Positions 58,119 to 64,000 of a stretch of 64,000 nucleotides of DNA are shown here, piece after piece; the stretch's first letter is position 1, and every line of letters begins with the position of its first letter. The notes below the pieces were generated by a model that had not been told where the DNA came from, made no database searches, and was given only the letters and a program-made list of their open reading frames with translations. The stretch lies in NCBI RefSeq assembly GCF_001567565.1, contig NZ_LSSW01000022.1, positions 310,001 to 374,000 on the forward strand. The letters are read 5' to 3'. Source of the stretch: Ectopseudomonas composti (GTDB taxonomy: Bacteria > Pseudomonadota > Gammaproteobacteria > Pseudomonadales > Pseudomonadaceae). A program made the position numbers and the translations under genes.

Positions 58119-58477
58119 CAGAGGGTGATCACCTGATCGTAGCGGTCGAGAAGGGCGGTCAGCGCGCTGTCGTCGAGCCGCTGTACCGCCAGATTCAGCT
58201 CGCTGTCGCCAAGGCCGCGTTCGCTCAGGCTGCGCTGGCTGGCATACAGCGCCTCGACACCGAACATCGGCAGAGCCTGCAGGTTGGCTCCGAGGTCTTT
58301 CTGTTGCAGCTGGCCGGGTTGTTGGCCGGTGCTGAGCTGGAACACGCCGTCATCGAGAAACAGCATGCCGATGGGTAGGTCGAAGGCGCCGCCGGCCAAC
58401 GCGATATCCAGCGCCTCGCGCGCACCAGGGCCGCTCCAGGGCGCCTGGCGGCTGATGATCAACAGTGACTTGCTCAT
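58118..58477 (-). CDS. tusC: Sulfur relay protein TusC
   Basis: 119 residues. DsrF-like subunit: KSLLIISRQAPWSGPGAREALD, then GMLFLDDGVFQL. It forms the TusBCD complex that receives persulfide from TusA. It is directly adjacent to tusD with no gap. Confidence 0.93.
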   Translation of the reverse strand: MSKSLLIISRQAPWSGPGAREALDIALAGGAFDLPIGMLFLDDGVFQLSTGQQPGQLQQKDLGANLQALPMFGVEALYASQRSLSERGLGDSELNLAVQRLDDSALTALLDRYDQVITL

Positions 58478-58870
58478 TCACTGACCTCCGAAGCAGATCA
58501 GGCGGTCGGCCTGTTGCGCGGCTTCATGCAGTTGGCCCAGACCGGAGAGCTCCCAGGGCGCCTCCAGGTTGGCAGCCGGTCTGGCATAACGCTGCGCTTC
58601 TTCGGCGTTGAGCACGCCACGACGCAGGGCAGCAGCGATACAGACCACGGCGTCGAGTTCGTTGGCTGTGACGAACTCGCGCCACTCACGCGGCAGATCC
58701 AGCTCGTCCTGCGGGCTGACCACGTTGCCGGCGGCACTGTGCACGCCGTCCTGATAGAAGAACAGGCGGACGATCTCGTGACCGCCGGCCAATGCTGCCT
58801 GCGCAAAGCGCAAGGCGCGACGCGAGGCGGGCAGGTGAGGGGCGGCGAACAGGGCAATGGCAAACTTCAT
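58478..58870 (-). CDS. tusD: Sulfurtransferase TusD
   Basis: 130 residues from MKFAIALFAAPHLPASRRA at 58870; a longer frame upstream is not family-like. DsrE-like subunit with the active cysteine in VVCIAAALRRGVLN and the AGHEIVRLFFYQDGVH segment. It is the first gene of tusDCBE-ybiB. TusA is not encoded nearby. Confidence 0.95.
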   Translation of the reverse strand: MKFAIALFAAPHLPASRRALRFAQAALAGGHEIVRLFFYQDGVHSAAGNVVSPQDELDLPREWREFVTANELDAVVCIAAALRRGVLNAEEAQRYARPAANLEAPWELSGLGQLHEAAQQADRLICFGGQ

Positions 58871-58966
58871 GGGGCGTCCGACGAGGCAAAACTGGGCCAA
58901 TGATAAGGCCAGGGTGCGCGGCAGATAAAGAATCACTGCAGAGCAGGTGAACACGCAGGCAAGAAA

Positions 58967-58986
58967 AAGCCCGCCGAAGCGGGCTT
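58967..58986 (-). terminator. Rho-independent terminator of yccA
   Basis: AAGCCCGC and GCGGGCTT form an 8-bp stem with a CGAA loop; on the minus strand TTTTTCTT follows. It lies 19 bases after the yccA stop. Confidence 0.9.
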
Positions 58987-59004
58987 AAGGGGAACGAAGC
59001 GTTA

Positions 59005-59673
59005 TCAGTCGTCGCCGCCCATGATGCCGAAGATCTGCAACAGGCTGATGAACAGGTTGTAGATCGATACGTACAGGCTGATGGTGGCCATGATGTAGTT
59101 GCGCTCGCCGCCATGGATGATGGCGCTGGTCTGGAACAGGATGCAGACCGAGGAGAACAGCACGAAGCCAGCGCTGATCGCCAGTTGCAGGCCGCTGATC
59201 TGGAAGAAGAAGCTGGCCACAACGGCGCCAAGCAGGACGAAGAAACCGGCGGTGATGAAGCCGCTGAGGAAGCTCATGTCCTTGCGGGTCGTCAGCACGT
59301 AGGCGGACAGGCCAAAGAACACCAGCGCAGTCATGGAGAAGGCCGAGCTGATTACTTCAGCGCCATTGGCCATGCCCATGTAGCGGTTGAGGATCGGGCC
59401 GAGGGTGTAACCCATGAAACCGGTCAGGGCGAGGGTGGATACCAGGCCCCAGGCGGAGTCGCGCAGTTTGTAGGTGAGGAAGAACAGGCCGTAGAAACCG
59501 ATCAGCACCACGAAGAAGTTCGGGTAGGCCACATTGGCGCGCTGGCTGAGGAACGCGACCAGCCCGCTGAAGGCCAGGGTGATGGCCAGCAGGCCATAGG
59601 TATTGCGCAGAACCTTGCTGACTTCCAGCTGGTCGGCCTGCGAATGATTTACTACGTAGTCTTGCTCTTGCAT
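59005..59673 (-). CDS. yccA: Bax inhibitor-1/YccA family membrane protein
   Basis: 222 residues from MQEQDYVVNHSQADQLEV at 59673, with AGGAG upstream. Seven hydrophobic segments and the LNRYMGMANGAEVISSAF region of the UPF0005/BI-1 family. E. coli YccA is a substrate and modulator of the FtsH protease. The longer frame would include the promoter of this gene and is rejected. Confidence 0.93.
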   Translation of the reverse strand: MQEQDYVVNHSQADQLEVSKVLRNTYGLLAITLAFSGLVAFLSQRANVAYPNFFVVLIGFYGLFFLTYKLRDSAWGLVSTLALTGFMGYTLGPILNRYMGMANGAEVISSAFSMTALVFFGLSAYVLTTRKDMSFLSGFITAGFFVLLGAVVASFFFQISGLQLAISAGFVLFSSVCILFQTSAIIHGGERNYIMATISLYVSIYNLFISLLQIFGIMGGDD

Positions 59674-59757
59674 GGCGACGCTCCTGTGGCACAAGGTTTC
59701 CGATATCCGAATGGTCCCGATCATAACAGAGCCAGGCGAGGTGCCAAGACAGAGAGT

Positions 59758-59785
59758 TTGACAGCGTGTTGCGTTCCGGTAAGAT
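59758..59785 (+). promoter_or_regulatory. Promoter of tRNA-Ser
   Basis: TTGACA (59758-59763) and TAAGAT (59780-59785) with a 16-base spacer, followed by a GC-rich discriminator (TGCCGCCCGC) as expected for stringently controlled stable RNA. Confidence 0.8.
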
Positions 59786-59840
59786 TGCCGCCCGCACCGC
59801 TGCGGAGGTTGTGTAAGGCAGTCTCCGCACTCAAGAATAT

Positions 59841-59928
59841 GGAAGCGTGGCCGAGTGGTTTAAGGCAACGGTCTTGAAAACCGTCGATGGGCAACTATCC
59901 GTGAGTTCGAATCTCACCGCTTCCGCCA
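59841..59928 (+). tRNA. serT: tRNA-Ser (UGA)
   Basis: 88 bases including encoded CCA. The acceptor stem GGAAGCG pairs with CGCTTCC. Anticodon TGA at 59875-59877 in the loop CTTGAAA. There is a long variable arm as required for serine tRNA, and the T-loop GTTCGAATC. Confidence 0.97.
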
Positions 59929-60090
59929 ATTCTCTAATTGCCTTGACGCAATTTCTGACCTTAATCTGGCGCTTGCTTTTTGACTGCCGTGCGCCAAGCT
60001 AGGTCAGCCCCTGGCTTTTTGCTAAGGTGACCGGCAAGTTCAACCTCACCGTCACTGCGCGGTGGCTGATTAGGTGCAACGAGGTGGCGA

Positions 60091-60735
60091 TTGATTAGGG
60101 TCCTGGTGGTCGACGATCACGATCTGGTTCGCACGGGCATAACCCGCATGCTGGCCGATATCGACGGTCTGCAAGTCGTAGGTGAAGCCTGCACTGGCGA
60201 AGAAGCGCTGCTCAAGGTCCGTGAACTCAAGCCCGATGTCGTCCTGATGGACGTCAAGATGCCCGGCATCGGCGGCCTCGAAGCCACCCGCAAGCTGATG
60301 CGCAGCCATCCCGACATCAAGGTCGTTGCCGTTACCGTGTGCGAGGAAGATCCGTTCCCGACGCGCCTGTTGCAGGCCGGGGCTGCCGGATACCTGACCA
60401 AGGGCGCGGCGCTGGATGAAATGGTGCAGGCCATTCGCCTCGTATTTGCCGGGCAGCGCTATATCGACCCGCAAATCGCTCAGCAACTGGCGCTCAAATC
60501 CTTCCAGCCGCAGAGCAATGGCTCGCCATTCGACCTGCTGTCCGAGCGCGAGATCCAGATCGCTCTGATGATCGCCAACTGCCACAAGGTGCAGAACATC
60601 TCGGACAAGCTGTGCCTGTCGCCGAAGACGGTCAATACCTACCGCTACCGCATCTTCGAGAAGCTTTCCATCACCAGCGACGTCGAGTTGGCTCTGCTCG
60701 CGGTTCGCCACGGCATGGTCGACGCCGTCAGCTGA
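60091..60735 (+). CDS. gacA: Response regulator GacA (UvrY family), TTG start
   Basis: 214 residues starting at a TTG (60091) behind GAGGTGG, as known for gacA in other Pseudomonas; no in-frame ATG gives a full receiver domain. The receiver domain carries the phospho-acceptor Asp54 ([10 protein letters not shown]) and Lys in [11 protein letters not shown]. The C-terminal LuxR-type helix-turn-helix is [19 protein letters not shown] to [17 protein letters not shown]. It is activated by GacS and turns on the RsmY/Z small RNAs. uvrC begins two bases after its stop. Confidence 0.97.
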   Translation: MIRVLVVDDHDLVRTGITRMLADIDGLQVVGEACTGEEALLKVRELKPDVVLMDVKMPGIGGLEATRKLMRSHPDIKVVAVTVCEEDPFPTRLLQAGAAGYLTKGAALDEMVQAIRLVFAGQRYIDPQIAQQLALKSFQPQSNGSPFDLLSEREIQIALMIANCHKVQNISDKLCLSPKTVNTYRYRIFEKLSITSDVELALLAVRHGMVDAVS

Positions 60736-60737
60736 TA

Positions 60738-62561
60738 ATGTCCGACCAATTTGATCCGAGTGCCTTCCTGGCGACCTGCAGTGGTCGCCCGGGCGTCTAT
60801 CGCATGTTCGATAGCGAGGCCCGCCTGCTCTACGTGGGCAAGGCGAAGAACCTCAAGAAGCGTCTCTCCAGTTATTTCCGCAAGACCGGCCAGGCACCGA
60901 AGACCGCAGCCCTGGTCGCGCGCATCGCGCAGATCGAAACCACCATCACCGCCAACGAGACCGAGGCCCTGCTGCTCGAGCAGACCTTGATCAAGGAGTG
61001 GCGGCCGCCGTACAACATCCTACTGCGCGACGATAAATCCTATCCCTACGTGTTTCTTTCCGACGGTGACTTTCCGCGTCTCGGCATTCACCGAGGCGCG
61101 AAGAAGGCCAAGGGGCGCTATTTCGGGCCTTATCCCAGTGCGCTGGCCATTCGCGAGAGCCTGAGCCTGCTGCAGAAGACCTTCCTGGTTCGCCAGTGCG
61201 AGGACAGCTACTACAAGAACCGCACGCGCCCCTGCCTGGAGTACCAGATCAAACGCTGCAAGGGTCCCTGCGTCGGTTTGGTCAGCCCGGAAGAATACGC
61301 CGAGGACGTGCGCCATTCGGTGATGTTCCTCGATGGCCGCAGCAATGCGCTGAGCGAGGAACTCTCGGTCAGTATGGAGAAGGCCTCGATGGCCCTGGAG
61401 TTCGAGCGCGCGGCTGAACTGCGTGACCAGATTTCCATGCTGCGCCGGGTACAGGACCAGCAAAGCATGGAAGGCGGCACTGGCGACGTCGATGTGGTCG
61501 CGGTGATGCTCACTCCAGGCGGCGCCTGCGTGCACCTGATCAGCGTGCGTGGCGGCCGCGTGCTGGGCAGCAAGAATTTCTTCCCGCAGGTGGCGATCGA
61601 AGAGGAGGGTGGTGACGTGCTGATGGCCTTCCTCGCCCAGTACTACCTGGGCAACGCCGAACGCGACCTGCCCAGCGAACTGATCGTCAACGTGCAGCAC
61701 GAGGACTTCGCCACGCTGATCGAGGCCATCGAGTCGCTGCGCGGTCGCAGCCTCAGCATCAGTTTGCGCGTACGCGGCACGCGTGCCCGCTGGCAGCAAC
61801 TTGCCGTGACCAACGCCGAGCAGGCGCTGGCGGCGCGCCTGGCCAACCGGCAGCACCTCGCCGAGCGTTTCGATGCGCTGGCCGCCGTGCTGGAAATGGA
61901 CGAACCGCCGCAGCGCATGGAGTGCTTTGATATCAGTCACTCCAGTGGCGAGGCCACGGTGGCTTCGTGCGTGGTATTCGGCCCCGAAGGTCCGCTCAAG
62001 TCCGACTATCGCCGCTTCAATATCGAGGGCGTTACCGCTGGCGACGATTACGCTGCAATGCACCAGGCGCTGACCCGGCGCTTCAGCAAGATCAAAGATG
62101 GTGAAGGCAAGCTGCCTGACGTGCTGCTGGTGGATGGCGGCAAGGGGCAACTGGCCATGGCTCGTGAGGTGCTGCAGGAGCTGGCGGTGCCGGATCTGAT
62201 TCTGCTTGGCGTAGCCAAGGGGACGACGCGCAAGCCTGGCCTGGAAGTGCTCTATCTGAATGACGCCGAGCACGAGTTCACCTTGCCAGGCAATTCGCCG
62301 GCATTGCACCTGATTCAGCAGATACGCGACGAATCCCACCGCTTCGCGATTACCGGGCACCGAGCACGTCGTGGCAAAACACGGCGCACCTCGACGCTCG
62401 AGGAAGTGGCAGGGATCGGTCCGAAACGGCGACGCGAGCTTCTCAATCACTTTGGCGGTCTGCAGGAATTGTCCCGTGCCAGTGCTGAAGAAATCGCCAA
62501 AGCACCAGGAATCAGTAAAAAGCTCGCCGAGTTGATTTATGACACTCTGCACAGCGAGTAG
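60738..62561 (+). CDS. uvrC: Excinuclease ABC subunit C
   Basis: 607 residues from [19 protein letters not shown] at 60738. The GIY-YIG nuclease ([20 protein letters not shown]) makes the 3' cut. A UVR domain, the RNase-H-like nuclease ([36 protein letters not shown]) for the 5' cut and C-terminal helix-hairpin-helix motifs ([18 protein letters not shown]) follow. It is the standard partner of gacA/uvrY. Confidence 0.97.
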   Translation: MSDQFDPSAFLATCSGRPGVYRMFDSEARLLYVGKAKNLKKRLSSYFRKTGQAPKTAALVARIAQIETTITANETEALLLEQTLIKEWRPPYNILLRDDKSYPYVFLSDGDFPRLGIHRGAKKAKGRYFGPYPSALAIRESLSLLQKTFLVRQCEDSYYKNRTRPCLEYQIKRCKGPCVGLVSPEEYAEDVRHSVMFLDGRSNALSEELSVSMEKASMALEFERAAELRDQISMLRRVQDQQSMEGGTGDVDVVAVMLTPGGACVHLISVRGGRVLGSKNFFPQVAIEEEGGDVLMAFLAQYYLGNAERDLPSELIVNVQHEDFATLIEAIESLRGRSLSISLRVRGTRARWQQLAVTNAEQALAARLANRQHLAERFDALAAVLEMDEPPQRMECFDISHSSGEATVASCVVFGPEGPLKSDYRRFNIEGVTAGDDYAAMHQALTRRFSKIKDGEGKLPDVLLVDGGKGQLAMAREVLQELAVPDLILLGVAKGTTRKPGLEVLYLNDAEHEFTLPGNSPALHLIQQIRDESHRFAITGHRARRGKTRRTSTLEEVAGIGPKRRRELLNHFGGLQELSRASAEEIAKAPGISKKLAELIYDTLHSE

Positions 62562-62594
62562 AATGCCCGCTCACCTCGCAGCCTAGTTGTGCCG

Positions 62595-63155
62595 ATGAAC
62601 ATCCCCAACTTGCTTACCGTGCTCCGGGTCGCACTGATCCCGGTCTTCATCCTGCTGTTCTATTTGCCGTTCTCCTGGAGTTACTGGGCTGCCAGCGGAG
62701 TCTTCGCCGTTGCCGCCGTGACCGACTGGCTCGACGGCTACCTGGCGCGTCGCTGGGAGCAGGGTACGCCTTTCGGTGCCTTCCTCGACCCTGTGGCCGA
62801 CAAGCTGATGGTGGCGGTCGCGCTGGTACTGCTGGCGGCAGAGCACTCCAATCTCTGGCTGACGCTGGCTGCGGCGATCATCATCGGTCGCGAGATCGTC
62901 GTATCCGCTCTGCGTGAGTGGATGGCCGAGATCGGTGCTCGGGCGCATGTTGCCGTGTCCAACCTTGGCAAGTGGAAAACCGCAGCGCAGATGCTGGCGC
63001 TGGTCATCCTGCTGGGCAATCCGCCGGTGTTCTCTTTCTGGGTCGTGTTCGGATACGTACTGCTGGTAGTTGCCGCGGTGCTGACATTGTGGTCCATGCT
63101 GCAGTACCTGCTGGCCGCCTGGCCGCACCTGAGCACCACCTCGGAAAAGAAATAA
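62595..63155 (+). CDS. pgsA: CDP-diacylglycerol-glycerol-3-phosphate phosphatidyltransferase
   Basis: 186 residues from the ATG at 62595 ([18 protein letters not shown]); a GTG two codons upstream is the less likely start. The CDP-alcohol transferase motif is complete: [20 protein letters not shown] followed by LDPVADK. It makes phosphatidylglycerol phosphate in the inner membrane. It has about five membrane segments. It is 33 bases after uvrC. Confidence 0.96.
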   Translation: MNIPNLLTVLRVALIPVFILLFYLPFSWSYWAASGVFAVAAVTDWLDGYLARRWEQGTPFGAFLDPVADKLMVAVALVLLAAEHSNLWLTLAAAIIIGREIVVSALREWMAEIGARAHVAVSNLGKWKTAAQMLALVILLGNPPVFSFWVVFGYVLLVVAAVLTLWSMLQYLLAAWPHLSTTSEKK

Positions 63156-63174
63156 GTATTTTTGAATCAAAGGG

Positions 63175-63202
63175 TTGACGGCGCGATTCGATTCTATAGA
63201 AT
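63175..63202 (+). promoter_or_regulatory. Promoter of the tRNA-Gly/tRNA-Cys unit
   Basis: TTGACG (63175-63180) and TAGAAT (63197-63202) with a 16-base spacer, then GGCGCCCG, a GC-rich discriminator typical of stable RNA promoters. Confidence 0.75.
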
Positions 63203-63222
63203 GGCGCCCGTCGACAAGACAA

Positions 63223-63298
<76 letters not shown>

Positions 63299-63336
63299 GA
63301 TTTACACGAGTCGCCAAGGCGGCTCGTTTGCTTCAT

Positions 63337-63410
63337 GGCTGAGTTGCAGAGTGGTTATGCACCGGATTGCAAATCCGTGAACGCCGGTTCGATTCCGACC
63401 TCAGCCTCCA
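63337..63410 (+). tRNA. tRNA-Cys (GCA)
   Basis: 74 bases with encoded CCA. GGCTGAG pairs with CTCAGCC. Anticodon GCA at 63369-63371 in loop ATTGCAAAT. Only 38 bases from tRNA-Gly, so the two share a transcript. Confidence 0.97.
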
Positions 63411-63414
63411 ATCT

Positions 63415-63452
63415 AAAAGGCCTCGTAGATCCATGATTTACGAGGCCTTTTT
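63415..63452 (+). terminator. Terminator after tRNA-Cys
   Basis: AAAAGGCCTCGTA and TACGAGGCCTTTT form a perfect 13-bp stem with an 11-base loop and a T run at the end. Confidence 0.92.
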
Positions 63453-63479
63453 CATTCTCCCTGGCGGCCTTTGCATGCC

Positions 63480-63508
63480 TTGCGAGGACGTGGAGGGCTG
63501 TATATAGT
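63480..63508 (+). promoter_or_regulatory. Promoter of tRNA-Leu
   Basis: TTGCGA (63480-63485) and TATAGT (63503-63508) with a 17-base spacer, then CCGGCC. The terminator just before shows that tRNA-Leu is transcribed separately. Confidence 0.65.
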
Positions 63509-63530
63509 CCGGCCTTCGCACAGCGCTACC

Positions 63531-63617
63531 GCCCGAATGGCGAAATCGGTAGACGCAGGAGACTTAAAATCTCTCGCTCGCAAGGGCGTGCCGGTTCGAG
63601 TCCGGCTTCGGGCACCA
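63531..63617 (+). tRNA. tRNA-Leu (UAA)
   Basis: 87 bases with encoded CCA. GCCCGAA pairs with TTCGGGC. Anticodon TAA at 63565-63567. Long variable arm with CTCGC and GGGCG parts, as leucine tRNAs require. The 3' end of such a gene is a common integrase target. Confidence 0.96.
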
Positions 63618-64000
63618 TTCATCTGTTTATAGCTGTCTCGTATAAGTCTATGAAACCCATCTAAACCGGCACTCTTGGCCGGTTTTTTTGTTTGTGGTTG
63701 TCCACTGTCGTCTCTAGGTTCAGCGCATTTGAACCTTTGCCACAGCCAATCACCTTCGCTGCAGAACACTTTTTGCCGCAGATGCGAATCAGGACCAGGT
63801 CCTGTTCTCAGATCACTGCATAGCTCTAAAGTCGTGGCTCATGACCTTGGTCTGGAGCTGTGTGCCCTGCAGCTCCAGGAAGGCGCCATGCAGGTGATCA
63901 GCGTTGTAGGTGGGCTAGTAGTTTTTCATCTGGTGGTAACTAGTCTGAGCGGGTTTGGCATGTAGCAAAAAATCGTATGAGATAATCTTGGGCCACTAAT
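63618..64000. other. Non-coding tail after tRNA-Leu with several hairpins
   Basis: 383 bases to the window end with no convincing gene. It has a terminator at 63664-63689 and then three inverted repeats: AGGTTCA/TGAACCT (63716-63736), CAGGACC/GGTCCTG (63790-63804) and CTGGAGCTG/CAGCTCCAG (63852-63878). GC content falls towards the end. A possible promoter, TTGGCA and TGAGAT with 17 bases between (63955-63983), points out of the window. An open frame at 63675-63965 begins inside the terminator and is not believable. Confidence 0.6.
63664..63689 (+). terminator. Terminator of tRNA-Leu
   Basis: AACCGGC and GCCGGTT form a 7-bp stem with a 7-base loop, followed by a run of T residues, 47 bases after the tRNA. 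Confidence 0.9.

Noticed and set aside
59640..59672. ACTACGTAGT palindrome like the aceA operator arm
   Set aside because: It is shorter, has no matching spacer or second arm, and lies within the yccA coding sequence.
63675..63965. Open frame of 96 codons after tRNA-Leu
   Set aside because: It starts with TTG inside a terminator hairpin and has no recognisable domain.

Overview
The window is a stretch of core chromosome from a gamma-proteobacterium of the genus Pseudomonas. The evidence is the high GC content, the fused nuoCD, the 531-residue isocitrate lyase, the monomeric isocitrate dehydrogenase beside icd, GacA with a TTG start directly ahead of uvrC, and REP palindromes of the GTAGGAGCGGCTTCAGCCGCGA type. 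The gene order (nuo, aceA, purB-hflD-mnmA, idh/icd, cspD, clpSA, infA, bpt-aat, trxB, ftsK-lolA-rarA-crcB-serS, cysG, tus, gacA-uvrC-pgsA-tRNAs) resembles what I remember of the P. aeruginosa map. I cannot name the species from this sequence.

Layout. 1-7.4 kb: end of a MuxABC-OpmB/MdtABC-type tripartite efflux operon (first pump gene cut by the window edge). 7.5-11.7 kb: an MHYT-GGDEF-EAL c-di-GMP protein, an isolated DctP binding protein behind a sigma-54-type promoter, and the trans-aconitate methyltransferase Tam. 11.8-26.7 kb: the complete 13-gene NADH dehydrogenase I operon (nuoA to nuoN, minus strand). 27.4-41.3 kb: isocitrate-node genes (aceA, idh, icd), with a roxA-GNAT-two-unknowns operon and purB, an EamA transporter, hflD, mnmA and a NUDIX gene between them. 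41.4-46.4 kb: cspD, then clpS-clpA and, across infA, bpt-aat, which together form most of the bacterial N-degron pathway. 46.5-55.4 kb: trxB, ftsK, lolA, rarA, crcB, serS, cysG. 55.4-59.7 kb: a glutathionyl-hydroquinone reductase, the ybiB-tusEBCD cluster for tRNA 2-thiouridine sulfur relay, and a YccA-type membrane protein. 59.8-63.6 kb: tRNA-Ser, gacA, uvrC, pgsA, then tRNA-Gly, tRNA-Cys and tRNA-Leu. The last 380 bases hold no gene I can support and could be the edge of an accessory region.

Most genes are intact, of family-typical length, and packed in operons with 4-base ATGA overlaps. I saw no insertion sequence, phage gene, CRISPR array or toxin-antitoxin pair, and no clearly new multi-gene system. 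The most informative signals are regulatory: a near-perfect 26-bp palindrome just upstream of a promoter with a long leader before aceA; a TGGCA-N6-TTGC sigma-54 promoter with three inverted repeats upstream for dctP; an inverted repeat inside a likely idh promoter; REP pairs in two intergenic gaps; and a hairpin-rich non-coding tail after tRNA-Leu. The least understood coding region is the pair at 29550-30997: a secretin-N-domain-like periplasmic protein and a PLD-like protein, translationally coupled.
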